Assembly: GCF_000382245.1 (NCBI RefSeq)
Contig: NZ_KB907863.1
Coordinates: 197,442 to 261,441 of the forward strand
Reading direction: 5' to 3'
DNA length: 64,000 nucleotides
Source of the DNA: Kushneria aurantia DSM 21353
GTDB taxonomy: Bacteria; Pseudomonadota; Gammaproteobacteria; Pseudomonadales; Halomonadaceae
Shown one piece after another: positions 1 through 8,705 of this stretch. Each line of letters begins with the position of its first letter. The stretch's first letter is position 1. The notes below the pieces were generated by a model that was not told where the DNA came from, searched no databases, and saw nothing but the letters and a program-made list of their open reading frames with translations. A program made the position numbers and the translations under genes.

Positions 1-293
1 AAGGAGATCATCGCGTTGAGAAAAATCCCGTAGTTGACGGTCACCGCGCCGGCCGCCTGGGCCTCGGCCAGCGTGGCGTAGGGGCCGGCGGCGTTGGCCC
101 CCGGCTTGAGCACCACGAAGAGGTTGGTAAAGTTGAGCCCGCCGGTTACCAGCCCCAGTATGGGCGTGAAGATATCCCGCACCAGGCTATTGACGATGGC
201 GGTGAAGGCGGTACCGATGATAATACCCACCGCCAGCTCCACCACGTTGCCCTTGACCGCGAAATTGCGAAAATCGCTCAGGAATCCGGGCAT
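1..293 (-). CDS. mscL: Large-conductance mechanosensitive channel MscL (3' end cut by window)
   Basis: The reverse strand starts with ATG at 293 and stays open to the window edge, giving 97 codons of the roughly 136 usual for MscL. The protein begins MPGFLSDFRNFAVKGNVVEL and carries the first membrane helix (VVELAVGIIIGTAFTAIV), which is the family's pore-lining segment. The periplasmic loop and the start of the second helix follow. MscL forms a homopentameric inner-membrane pore that opens under membrane tension and releases solutes on osmotic downshock, which suits a salt-adapted organism. A GAGGA ribosome site lies just upstream of the start. It lies 47 bases downstream of prfC on the same strand and could share its transcript. 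The C-terminal cytoplasmic helix is outside the window. Confidence 0.93.
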   Translation of the reverse strand, partial: MPGFLSDFRNFAVKGNVVELAVGIIIGTAFTAIVNSLVRDIFTPILGLVTGGLNFTNLFVVLKPGANAAGPYATLAEAQAAGAVTVNYGIFLNAMIS

Positions 294-340
294 TCCCTGT
301 TCCTCTTCCGAATATGGATCGAATGGCGCAACCCGCGCCG

Positions 341-1927
341 TCAGTGTTCACGCGTAGCATCAAAGGAGAGATCCGGCCAGCGCTCTTCGGTCAGCTGCAG
401 GTTGACCCGGGTCGGCGCCAGGTAGGTGAGAAAACCGCCGCCGTCGATCGCCAGGTGGGTGCTGACCTTGTTGCGCAGCTCCTCGAGCTTGCGCTCGTCG
501 CCGTGAATCCAGCGCGCCGTCTGGACGTTGACCGGCTCGTAGATGCACTCCACCTTGTACTCGTTAAGCAGCCGGTGCGCCACCACGTCGAACTGCAGCA
601 TCCCCACCGCGCCGACGATCAGGTCATTGTTGTCCAGCGGCATGAACACCTGGGTGGCGCCCTCTTCGGAGAGCTGCTGCAGGCCCTTCTGCAACTGCTT
701 GGTCTTGAGCGGGTCCTTGAGCCGCACGCGGCGGAACAGCTCCGGTGCGAAGTGTGGAATGCCGGTAAAGCGCATCCGCTCACCGCTGGAGAAGGAGTCG
801 CCGATCTGAATGGTGCCGTGGTTGTGCAAACCAATGATGTCACCCGGCCAGGCCTCCTCGACCTGAGCGCGATCCGCCGCCATGAAGGTCAACGCATCGG
901 CGATCTTGACGTCCTTTTTGATCCGTACATGGTGCATTTTCATATTGCGCTCGTACTTGCCGGAGCAGACGCGCAGAAAGGCAATACGGTCGCGGTGTTT
1001 GGGATCCATGTTGGCCTGGATTTTGAACACGAAGCCGGTAAAGCTGCCGTCCTCGGCGACCACCTCACGGGCATCGGTCTCCCTGGGGCGCGGTGAAGGG
1101 GCATATTCGACGAAGCCGTCGAGCATTTCACGCACGCCGAAGTTGCCCATGGCGGTGCCGAAATAGACCGGCGTCAGCGCGCCGCGGCGGTAGGCGTCGA
1201 GATCGAATTCGTGCGAAGCGCCGCGCACCAGCTCGATCTCCTCGCGCAGCTCGGCGGCCTGGCTGGCGCCCAGCGCCTCGTCGACCTCGGCACTGTCGAG
1301 GCCATCGATAAAGACATCCTCGCTGATGCGGTTGCCCTGTCCCTGGGTGTAGAGATGCACGCGATCGTTGAGCAGGTGGTAGACGCCGCGAAAATGGCGC
1401 CCCATACCGATCGGCCAGGTAATCGGCGCGCAGGCGATATTGAGCACCGTTTCGATCTCGTCCATTACCTCGACCGGATCGCGGGTATCGCGGTCCATCT
1501 TGTTGATGAAGGTGAGAATCGGCGTGGTGCGCAGACGACACACCTCCATCAACTTGATGGTGCGGTCCTCGACGCCCTTCGAGCCATCGACCACCATCAG
1601 CGCCGAATCCACCGCCGTCAGGGTGCGGTAGGTATCCTCGGAGAAATCCTCGTGGCCCGGGGTATCGAGCAGATTGACGATGCGCCCCTTGTAGGGGAAC
1701 TGCATCACCGAGGTGGTTACCGAGATGCCGCGCTCCTGCTCCATTTTCATCCAGTCGGAGGTGGTATTGCGGTCCTGGCGCTTGCTCTTGACCGCGCCCG
1801 CCACCTGGATGGCGTTGCCGAACAGCAAGAGCTTTTCGGTAATGGTGGTCTTGCCGGCGTCCGGGTGGCTGATGATGGCAAAGGTACGGCGAAGCGAGGC
1901 TTCGTGGGCGATTTGAGTGTCTGACAT
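341..1927 (-). CDS. prfC: Peptide chain release factor 3
   Basis: 528 codons, the normal length for RF3. This translational GTPase recycles RF1/RF2 from the ribosome after peptide release. The GTP-binding motifs are all visible: P-loop SHPDAGKTT near residues 20-28, DTPGH at 89-93 and NKMD at 143-146. The EF-G/EF-Tu-like domain 2 and the RF3 C-terminal domain follow. The start at 1927 gives [20 protein letters not shown], which matches the short lead before the P-loop in the family. A possible sigma-70 promoter on the reverse strand has a TACAAT box at 2049-2054 with a poor -35 hexamer (ACGACA) 17 bases further upstream. Identity is secure; the promoter is not. Confidence 0.97.
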   Translation of the reverse strand: MSDTQIAHEASLRRTFAIISHPDAGKTTITEKLLLFGNAIQVAGAVKSKRQDRNTTSDWMKMEQERGISVTTSVMQFPYKGRIVNLLDTPGHEDFSEDTYRTLTAVDSALMVVDGSKGVEDRTIKLMEVCRLRTTPILTFINKMDRDTRDPVEVMDEIETVLNIACAPITWPIGMGRHFRGVYHLLNDRVHLYTQGQGNRISEDVFIDGLDSAEVDEALGASQAAELREEIELVRGASHEFDLDAYRRGALTPVYFGTAMGNFGVREMLDGFVEYAPSPRPRETDAREVVAEDGSFTGFVFKIQANMDPKHRDRIAFLRVCSGKYERNMKMHHVRIKKDVKIADALTFMAADRAQVEEAWPGDIIGLHNHGTIQIGDSFSSGERMRFTGIPHFAPELFRRVRLKDPLKTKQLQKGLQQLSEEGATQVFMPLDNNDLIVGAVGMLQFDVVAHRLLNEYKVECIYEPVNVQTARWIHGDERKLEELRNKVSTHLAIDGGGFLTYLAPTRVNLQLTEERWPDLSFDATREH

Positions 1928-2144
1928 CGTTGCTCTGAAAAATGGTCGCTCTGGCAGGATGGTGCGCGCCCCGCAGCAGCAAAGCGGCGAAGTTTTGCAA
2001 ATAAAAATCGAGCCAGTGAACGTGGACTGTCGTCAATGGTGATCCATTGTAGCGGTGCGAAGTCGGCATGTCGTGTCGAGGCGGCGGCACAACGCGCTGT
2101 CATATGCTTGACCGAGATGTGACAAGCGATAAAGGAGCCCTGAT

Positions 2145-2245
2145 ATGAGCCCCCTACCTACTCGCTGAGCTGCGACTGCGGTCGCACTACCCTGACCGCT
2201 CATGGCGAACTGGTGGGCATGTCGCCACCCAACCGGCATCGATAG
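2145..2245 (+). pseudogene. Possible remnant of a small GFA-like cysteine-motif gene
   Basis: A ribosome-site-like AAAGGAG (2131-2137) is followed by ATG at 2145 (MSPLPTR, then stop). Shifting by one base gives an open stretch reading YSLSCDCGRTTLTAHGELVG to a stop at 2243-2245. The S-C-x-C-G opening resembles the N-terminus of glutathione-dependent formaldehyde-activating (GFA) family proteins. It is far too short to fold as one and needs a frameshift to join to the start. This reading rests on one short motif. It could also be chance coding potential between prfC and regB. Confidence 0.22.
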
Positions 2246-2335
2246 CATGACGCTGCGGTGCAATCCACATCCGGACACTGTTACCGGACGTCAGCCGGGT
2301 TAGAATAAAATGACATCCTTCGGCATGGCGTATTG

Positions 2336-3613
2336 ATGACCCAGGCGTTCATTTTCACCACTCCGGCACGCAACCTGGTCCGGCTGACCGTGGCACGCGG
2401 TATCAGCTGGACCTGCTTCCTGCTCGTTGTCATTTTCGGCATCGAGGTGCTGGACTTTCAGTTACGCATCGTGCCGATCATCGCCATCATCGTCATCATG
2501 GGGCTTTTCAACGTTGCCACCTGGTGGCGGCTGGGCCATCCCCGCCCGATTACCGATCTCGAATACCTGATTCATCTGCTGATCGACATCGCCGGGCTGA
2601 CGCTGATCTTCTATTTCACCGGCGGGCCCACCAATCCGGCCATTGCCTATTACGTGATCCCGATCGCCATGGCGGCGGCCACTCAACCCTGGCGTCACGC
2701 CTGTATCGCCGCCGCCTCGGCACTGCTGGGTTACTCGGTGCTGATGCTGCAGTTCGAACCGGTACCGGAGCTGCGTCAACCCATCGGCGACGGCCTGTTG
2801 ACGCTCGATGTGCTGGGCATGTGGCTCAACTTCACCCTCTGCGCCGGTATTATCGCCATCGTCATCTGCCGCATGGCGATCACCCTGCGCCAACGCGATC
2901 ATATGCTGGCGCGCACTCGCGAGGCGGCACTGCGCAACGAGCAGATTCTGGCCGTCGCCAGCCAGGCCGCCGGCACCGCCCACGAGCTGGGCACGCCGCT
3001 CTCTACCATGACCATGTTGATCGACGAAATGCGCGCCGAAAAGATCAGCGAGACCCAGCGCGAGGACCTTGACCTGCTGCGCAGCCAGGTCGACACCTGC
3101 AAGAACCATCTGCGCGAGCTGGTCGCCAGCGCCGATCGCCGCCAGGGTGACCCGCCGCAGCGCGTCAACGCCGCGTACTGGCTGGAAAAACTGCTGCAGC
3201 GCTGGCTGGTGATGCGCCCCGATGTCAGCCACCATCTCGAAATCGCCGACCGCGACATCGAACTGATGGTTGACCCGACCCTCGATCAGGCGGTCATGAA
3301 CCTGCTCAACAATGCCGCCGACGCCGAGCCCAACGGCATCGTCATCGGCCTGGAGGCGGACAGCGACGAGCGCGTGCTGTCGATCGTCGATCGCGGCCCG
3401 GGCATCTCGATGGAAGTCGCCAGCCACATGGGCGAGAGCTTCATCTCGGGGCGCTCGCGCGGCCTTGGCATCGGACTGTTCCTCACCCACGCCACCCTCG
3501 ATCGTTTCGGTGGTAGCGTTAGACTTTACAATCAGCAGCAGGGCGGCACCCTGACCGAGGTGAGGCTGCCGCATCCCGATAACAAGACAGCCAGGGATCA
3601 CGCATTTACTTAA
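2336..3613 (+). CDS. regB: RegB/PrrB/RoxS-type redox-responsive sensor histidine kinase
   Basis: 425 aa from ATG 2336; a TTG one codon earlier (2333) is also possible. An N-terminal membrane domain of about six helices contains TGGPTNPA, which matches the GGxxNP quinone-sensing box of the RegB family. The H-box AHELGTPLST places the phosphorylated His at residue 216. A cysteine (LRSQVDTC, residue 255) lies 39 residues further on, where RegB carries its redox-active Cys. The C-terminal ATPase domain shows NLLNNAADAEP (N box) and DRGPGISMEV. It probably autophosphorylates when the quinone pool is reduced and passes phosphate to RegA, 13 bases downstream. A TAGAAT box at 2301-2306 could be its -10 element, but no good -35 was found. 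Confidence 0.85.
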   Translation: MTQAFIFTTPARNLVRLTVARGISWTCFLLVVIFGIEVLDFQLRIVPIIAIIVIMGLFNVATWWRLGHPRPITDLEYLIHLLIDIAGLTLIFYFTGGPTNPAIAYYVIPIAMAAATQPWRHACIAAASALLGYSVLMLQFEPVPELRQPIGDGLLTLDVLGMWLNFTLCAGIIAIVICRMAITLRQRDHMLARTREAALRNEQILAVASQAAGTAHELGTPLSTMTMLIDEMRAEKISETQREDLDLLRSQVDTCKNHLRELVASADRRQGDPPQRVNAAYWLEKLLQRWLVMRPDVSHHLEIADRDIELMVDPTLDQAVMNLLNNAADAEPNGIVIGLEADSDERVLSIVDRGPGISMEVASHMGESFISGRSRGLGIGLFLTHATLDRFGGSVRLYNQQQGGTLTEVRLPHPDNKTARDHAFT

Positions 3614-3626
3614 CGGGGATAACGAT

Positions 3627-4160
3627 ATGCATGAAGCACCCTTTCTGGTGGTCGATGACGACCCGGTTTTCTGCCGCATTCTGGAGCGCTCACTGAAGCG
3701 CCAGGAGTTCGACGTCATGGTAGCCGCCACTGCCGAAGAGGCGCTGCGCCTCGCCCGACAGCGGCCACCGGAATACGCCACCCTCGACCTCAAGCTGGAA
3801 GAGAGCTCCGGTTTGCGCCTGCTCCCCGAGCTGCTGTCGATCAGCCCTGCCTGCCGCATCGTGATACTGACCGGCTATTCGAGCATTACCACCGCCGTCG
3901 AGGCGATCAAGCTGGGCGCCGTCAACTATCTCTGCAAGCCGGTCGAGGTCGCCGAGGTGCTGCACGCGCTGGACGCCCAGGAGGGCAATCCGGATGCCGA
4001 GATCGCCGACAACCCGCCCTCGGTCAACCGTCTCACCTGGGAACACATCCAGCGGGTGCTGCAGGACAACGAGGGCAACATCTCCGCCACCGCCCGCAGC
4101 CTGGGCATGCACCGCCGCACGCTGCAGCGCAAGCTGCAGAAAAGACCGGTACGACAGTGA
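3627..4160 (+). CDS. regA: RegA/PrrA/RoxR-type response regulator
   Basis: 177 aa, the short length typical of the RegA family. The receiver domain shows the acidic pocket DDD at 10-12, the phospho-acceptor D54 (TLDLKLEESSG), T (ILTGYSS) and K (LCKPVEV). A proline-containing linker leads to a Fis-type helix-turn-helix at about residues 140-172 (NEGNISATARSLGMHRRTLQ), which is highly conserved among RegA homologues. It follows regB after 13 bases, so the two form one operon. In other proteobacteria this pair controls respiratory and energy genes in response to redox state. The targets here cannot be told from the window. Confidence 0.88.
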   Translation: MHEAPFLVVDDDPVFCRILERSLKRQEFDVMVAATAEEALRLARQRPPEYATLDLKLEESSGLRLLPELLSISPACRIVILTGYSSITTAVEAIKLGAVNYLCKPVEVAEVLHALDAQEGNPDAEIADNPPSVNRLTWEHIQRVLQDNEGNISATARSLGMHRRTLQRKLQKRPVRQ

Positions 4161-4182
4161 CGAACCACACAGGAAGGTTTCG

Positions 4183-4998
4183 ATGACACCACATGAGCGC
4201 CTCGCAGAAGCCACACGTATCGCTCACGAGGCGGGCCGTCGCATTTATGCCGCCCGCGAAGAGGGGCATCTGCAGCAAAGTCTCAAACACGGTAACGAAC
4301 TGGTCACCGACACCGACATCGCCGTGGACCGCTACATCAGCGACGAGCTGGCGCGCTGCTTCCCCGGCGAAGCGCGGTTGACCGAAGAGCTGTCACCGGA
4401 GCGCCACGAGCTGGACGAGAACGCGCCGCTATGGGTCGTCGATCCCATCGACGGCACGGTCAATTTCGCCCACGGCCACCACTATGTGGCGGTATCCATC
4501 GCCTGGATGGAGCGCGGCCGCCTCCAGCTCGGCGTGGTCCATGCGCCCTTTCTCGGCGAAACCTTCAGCGCCGTTGCAGGGCATGGCGCCCATCTCAATG
4601 ACCGCCCGATCGCCGTCAGTGAGGTGCGCAGCCTCGAAAACGCCCTGATCGCCACCGGTTTTCCCTACGACCGCGATGCCCGCGCGCCCTTGATGCGCCG
4701 CCTTCATGCGGTGCTGGAGAACTGCCGCGACATTCGCCGCGACGGCTCCGCCGCGCTCGACCTGTGCAACGTGGCCTGCGGCCGGCTTGACGGCTACTAC
4801 GAGAGCTGCTCGCCGTGGGATTTCGCCGCCGGGCTGTTGATCGCCCGCGAGGCCGGCGCCCGCACCGGCCACGTCTATGACTGCCCGGAGGGGCTGACGC
4901 AGGCGCTTTACGGCGAAAACATGGTGGTCACCTGCGCCGATATCTACGCCACCCTGCGCGATCTGATCGAACAGGCCGACAGCGGCCGCTATCGCTGA
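4183..4998 (+). CDS. Inositol monophosphatase family phosphatase
   Basis: 271 aa from ATG 4183, chosen because AGGAAGG lies 5-12 bases upstream. An upstream in-frame extension back to 3994 would run through regA and is not credible. Metal-binding motifs of the family are present: EE at 68-69, DPIDGT at 87-92 (WVVDPIDGTVNFAHG) and WDFAAG at 212-217. These enzymes hydrolyse inositol-1-phosphate or similar sugar/nucleotide phosphates using Mg2+. SuhB of E. coli belongs here, but the 22-base spacing behind regA rather than SuhB's usual neighbourhood means the substrate is open; a CysQ-like or general IMPase role is equally possible. Confidence 0.85.
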   Translation: MTPHERLAEATRIAHEAGRRIYAAREEGHLQQSLKHGNELVTDTDIAVDRYISDELARCFPGEARLTEELSPERHELDENAPLWVVDPIDGTVNFAHGHHYVAVSIAWMERGRLQLGVVHAPFLGETFSAVAGHGAHLNDRPIAVSEVRSLENALIATGFPYDRDARAPLMRRLHAVLENCRDIRRDGSAALDLCNVACGRLDGYYESCSPWDFAAGLLIAREAGARTGHVYDCPEGLTQALYGENMVVTCADIYATLRDLIEQADSGRYR

Positions 4999-5076
4999 AA
5001 GCGACGCCATGACGCTATGATGCATCAAGGCGGGCTCTCGACTCGCCGACCGTGACCGTGCCAGGGAGAGCGCAGC

Positions 5077-6933
5077 ATGTCCTTTATTCTTGAAGCGGCC
5101 GTAATGCTGGGCGCCGCGGTGATCGCGGTCCCCCTGTTCGCCCGCTTCAAGCTGGGCTCGATTCTGGGCTACCTGTGCGCCGGCCTGATACTCGGTCCCT
5201 CGATCAGCGGTTTTATTGCCGAACCGGAGTCGGTACTGCACTTCTCCGAGATCGGCATCGTCATGCTGCTGTTCGTGATCGGCCTTGAACTGGAACCGTC
5301 GCGGCTGTGGCAGCTGCGCAAGCGGCTGTTCGGTCTCGGCTCGTTGCAGCTGGTACTGACCGCCCTGCTGCTGCTGCCGCTGGGGCTGGCGCTGGGGCTT
5401 GGCAATACCGCAGCCACTCTGCTGGGACTGACCCTGGCGCTCTCCTCCACCGCCTTTGCGCTGCAGCTTTTAACCGAACATCAGCAGCTCGCCAGCCCTC
5501 ACGGCCAGACCGCCTTCGCCATTTTGCTGTTTCAGGATCTGGCGGTCATTCCGCTGCTGGCGCTGATGCCAGTGCTGGGCAGCAACGGCGACGCCGAAAG
5601 CGGCGGACCGCTGTGGCTATCGCTGTTACAGGCGACCGGGGTCGTCGTTGCCACCCTCGTGGTGGGGCGCTATCTGTTTCCACGTGTGCTGCGCATGGTG
5701 GCGGGTAGCCAGGTGCATGAGGTGTTCACCGCCGCCGCCCTTTTCATGGTACTGGGCACGGCCTGGGTGATGGAGCATGCCGGGCTTTCCATGGCGCTGG
5801 GCGCCTTTCTGGCCGGTGTGCTGCTGGCCGACACCCCCTATCGCCACGAGCTGGAAGCCAACATCGAACCCTTCAAGGGCATCCTGCTGGGACTTTTCTT
5901 CCTCGCCGTGGGCATGTCGGTGGACCTCGCACTGGTGCTGCAGAGCGCTCCCATCGTGGTCGGCATTACGCTTGCCATCCTGCTGTCGAAGATGCTGGTA
6001 CTGACCCTGCTGGGGCTGGCGACCCGCATGCCGCGCCAACAGATTCCACGGCTGGCAACCGTCATCGCCCAGGGCGGCGAGTTCGACTTCGTGCTGCTGA
6101 CCACGGCGGTCGCCGCCGGCGTCATCGACCAGCGCATCGCCAGCCTGTGCATTGCCGCCGTCACCCTGTCGATGGCGGCCACCCCCTTTCTCTACCGCTA
6201 CGGCAGCCGGCTGGGCGAGCGGTTGCGCCCCGCCGGGCGGCGCTGGGAGACCCAGTTTCCCGATGACGATCCGCCGGTGATCATCGCCGGGCTGGGCCGC
6301 TTTGGCCAGATCGTGGCGCGAATGCTGCGGATGCAGAACGTGCGCTTTACCGCCCTCGACCCCAATATTCGCCAGGTCGAATTCATTCGCCAGTTCGGCT
6401 CGCGTATCTACTACGCCGACGCCACCCGGCTCGACCTGATGCGTGCGGCGGGGCTTGAAAAGGCCAAAATGCTGATTATCTGCGTCGACAATGAAGAGAC
6501 CTGCACCACCATCGCCCGGCTGGCGCGGGAGCATTTTCCTCACCTGGAAGTCTATGCCCGGGCGCGTAATCGTCATCACGCCTGGCACCTGCAGGACCTG
6601 GGCGTCAGGGTGGCAATACGCGAGACCTTCTCGGCCGGACTCGAACTCTCGCAGGAAGCGCTGATCGGACTGGGCTACCCCAGTGCCCGGGCCGCCGAGG
6701 CGGTACGCCTGTTCCGCGACTTCGACCAGCGTATGTTCGAGGATTCGCGTCGCTACCGCCACGACAACGATCAGCTGCTGCAAAACGATCGCGCCGCCAT
6801 GGAGGAGCTCTATCGTCTTTTTCAGCAGGAGGAAGCCACACCGCTGGAGGAGCGCGATAAAGAGCCGACAGCGCATGGCGACAGCGAGGAAGACGACCCG
6901 GATCAGCAGCGCTCAGCGAGGAAAGCTTCCTGA
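5077..6933 (+). CDS. kefB: KefB/KefC-type CPA2 potassium/proton antiporter
   Basis: 618 aa, close to E. coli KefB/KefC (601/620). Residues 1 to about 385 form a 12-13 helix Na+/H+ exchanger domain with the family signature FQDLAVIPLLAL. From residue 402 there is a Rossmann NAD-binding RCK/TrkA-N domain (VIIAGLGRFGQIVARML) whose continuation (DATRLDLMRAAG, HFPHLEVYARARNRHHAWHL, RETFSAGLELS) tracks KefB/C closely. The charged C-terminal tail is longer than needed. In E. coli these systems release K+ when glutathione adducts accumulate. No KefF/KefG ancillary oxidoreductase is adjacent, so glutathione gating is inferred only. The B versus C choice is arbitrary. Confidence 0.82.
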   Translation: MSFILEAAVMLGAAVIAVPLFARFKLGSILGYLCAGLILGPSISGFIAEPESVLHFSEIGIVMLLFVIGLELEPSRLWQLRKRLFGLGSLQLVLTALLLLPLGLALGLGNTAATLLGLTLALSSTAFALQLLTEHQQLASPHGQTAFAILLFQDLAVIPLLALMPVLGSNGDAESGGPLWLSLLQATGVVVATLVVGRYLFPRVLRMVAGSQVHEVFTAAALFMVLGTAWVMEHAGLSMALGAFLAGVLLADTPYRHELEANIEPFKGILLGLFFLAVGMSVDLALVLQSAPIVVGITLAILLSKMLVLTLLGLATRMPRQQIPRLATVIAQGGEFDFVLLTTAVAAGVIDQRIASLCIAAVTLSMAATPFLYRYGSRLGERLRPAGRRWETQFPDDDPPVIIAGLGRFGQIVARMLRMQNVRFTALDPNIRQVEFIRQFGSRIYYADATRLDLMRAAGLEKAKMLIICVDNEETCTTIARLAREHFPHLEVYARARNRHHAWHLQDLGVRVAIRETFSAGLELSQEALIGLGYPSARAAEAVRLFRDFDQRMFEDSRRYRHDNDQLLQNDRAAMEELYRLFQQEEATPLEERDKEPTAHGDSEEDDPDQQRSARKAS

Positions 6934-6963
6934 GCGCCCCGGAACCAGCTGCAAGGAGAGACC

Positions 6964-7797
6964 ATGACGCCACTGGAGACACTGCAGGCCCTCGACATTC
7001 GCGCTACCGGCGAGGCTCGGCCGCTGAGCGGTGGCGATATCGGCCGGGTGTGGCACGTCCCCACCGAGCACGGCGAGTTGCTGGTCAAACACGCCGACAG
7101 CGACGCACTGAGCGCCGAGGCCGAGGGACTGGAAGCGCTGCGCGACGCCGCCAGCGGCCTGCTCGTTCCCGAGGTGGTGGGCCTGCTCGAGGGTGCGCTG
7201 GTGATGACCTTTCTACCCCCGACGCGGCCCTCGAAGGCCGATCAACAGCGTCTTGGCGAGGGGTTGCGCAAGCTTCACGACCACACCGTCGATGAGCACG
7301 GCTGGCACCGCGACAACTTCGCCGGCACCACGCCGCAGATCAATACGCCGAACAATGATGGCCGCGTTTTTCAGCGCGAACAGCGCATCATGGCGCTGGC
7401 GCGGCGCTGCCGCGATCAGGGGCGTCTTGACGCCGCCCTGTACGAGCGGCTGGAGCGTATCGCCCATGCGCTTGAGAGCTGGCTGCCCAATGCCCCCGCC
7501 AGCCTGCTGCACGGCGACCTGTGGTCGGGCAACGTACACTTCAGCGACAAGGGCCCGGCGCTGATCGACCCGGCCGTCTACCGCCACTACCGTGATGTCG
7601 ATATCGCCATGCTGGAGCTGTTCGGGACACCCGACGCGGCCTTTTTCGAGGCCTACTGGAACGCCGGCGCGCCCGATGACTGGCCGCGCCGACGCGCGCT
7701 TTTCCAGCTCTACCCGCTGCTCAATCACCTGCACCTTTTCGGTGGCGCCTATCTATCCGGTGTCAGGGCGGCAGCCGAACGGCTTCCCGAGCGCTGA
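6964..7797 (+). CDS. Fructosamine kinase family protein
   Basis: 277 aa, 30 bases after the antiporter gene with AAGGAGAG upstream. The aminoglycoside-phosphotransferase-like fold is shown by the catalytic loop LLHGDLWSGNV (H183, D185) and the metal-binding LIDPAVYRHYRDVDIAML shortly after. The N-terminal half has the P-loop-like GGDIGRVWHV and the ATP-binding VKHADSD. Bacterial members phosphorylate protein-bound fructosamines or ribulosamines, which leads to deglycation; small-molecule substrates are also possible. Its stop overlaps the next start by one base (TGATG), so it is translated with the acyltransferase gene. Confidence 0.85.
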   Translation: MTPLETLQALDIRATGEARPLSGGDIGRVWHVPTEHGELLVKHADSDALSAEAEGLEALRDAASGLLVPEVVGLLEGALVMTFLPPTRPSKADQQRLGEGLRKLHDHTVDEHGWHRDNFAGTTPQINTPNNDGRVFQREQRIMALARRCRDQGRLDAALYERLERIAHALESWLPNAPASLLHGDLWSGNVHFSDKGPALIDPAVYRHYRDVDIAMLELFGTPDAAFFEAYWNAGAPDDWPRRRALFQLYPLLNHLHLFGGAYLSGVRAAAERLPER

Positions 7798-8705
7798 TGC
7801 CACAGGCGACATCACAAGGCCGGTGGGTAGCGCTGTTGAAGGGCACAGTCAGCGTCATACTGCTGGTGACCAATACGCTGCTGTGGGGCGTGCCACTGCT
7901 GCTGCTGAGCCTGCTCAGACCCGTACTGCCCTTCAATAGCGCCCGGCGACGGCTGCGCACCGCGCTCGATGCCGTTGCCGGCGGCTGGATCGCCGGCAAC
8001 AACTGGTGGATCCGTCACTGGCTCGCTCCCGACTGGCGGGTCACCCTGCCTAACGGACTGTGTCGCGAACAGCACTGGCTGGTAATCGCCAATCACCGCA
8101 GCTGGGTCGATGTCTTCATTCTGATGTCTGCCCTGCATCAGCGCCTGCCGCCGCCGCGCTTTTTCGTCAAGCGCGAACTGAGCTGGATTCCGATCGTTGG
8201 CCAGGCGTTCCGCGCGCTGGACTTTCCCATTATGCGACGCTATAGCCGCGCACAGCTCAAGCGCCGGCCGCAACTGGCCCGCCGCGACCTTCAGACCACG
8301 CGCCGGGCGCTTGCCGATGCCGGCGCCTCACCGGTAACCCTGTATAATTTCGCCGAAGGTACCCGCTTCAGCATCGACAAGCAGCGCGCTCAGCGAAGCC
8401 CCTGGCAGCATCTTCTCAAGCCTCGCGCCGGCGGCTGCGCCCAGGTGGTTGAGCTACTGGGCGAACATCTCTGCGGTATAGTGGATATCACGCTTGATTA
8501 TCGCGCCGGGCGCACCGGCTTTGGCGATTTTTTGTGTGGCCGCGGTGGATCTGTCACTATCCGCGCGCGTCGTCTGGAGATTCCGCCATGGATGGCACAG
8601 GGCGACTACGCCGGCGACCCGCTTTATCGCCAGCGGTTTCAGAACTGGATCAACGTCTTATGGCAGGAGAAGGATCAGCAGCTCTCATGTTCCGACCCGT
8701 TGTGA
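7797..8705 (+). CDS. YihG-like lysophospholipid acyltransferase
   Basis: 302 aa. One or two N-terminal hydrophobic helices (VSVILLVTNTLLWGVPLLLL) precede a PlsC-type acyltransferase domain. The catalytic block is NHRSWVD at 99-105 (the H-x4-D motif), followed by KRELSWIP, FPIMRRYS and the glycerophosphate-binding FAEGTRF. The C-terminal LWQEKDQQL matches the end of E. coli YihG, an acyltransferase related to 1-acylglycerol-3-phosphate acyltransferases that influences phospholipid acyl composition. It overlaps the preceding kinase gene by one base and the following lipoprotein gene by 19 bases. Confidence 0.85.
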   Translation: MPQATSQGRWVALLKGTVSVILLVTNTLLWGVPLLLLSLLRPVLPFNSARRRLRTALDAVAGGWIAGNNWWIRHWLAPDWRVTLPNGLCREQHWLVIANHRSWVDVFILMSALHQRLPPPRFFVKRELSWIPIVGQAFRALDFPIMRRYSRAQLKRRPQLARRDLQTTRRALADAGASPVTLYNFAEGTRFSIDKQRAQRSPWQHLLKPRAGGCAQVVELLGEHLCGIVDITLDYRAGRTGFGDFLCGRGGSVTIRARRLEIPPWMAQGDYAGDPLYRQRFQNWINVLWQEKDQQLSCSDPL

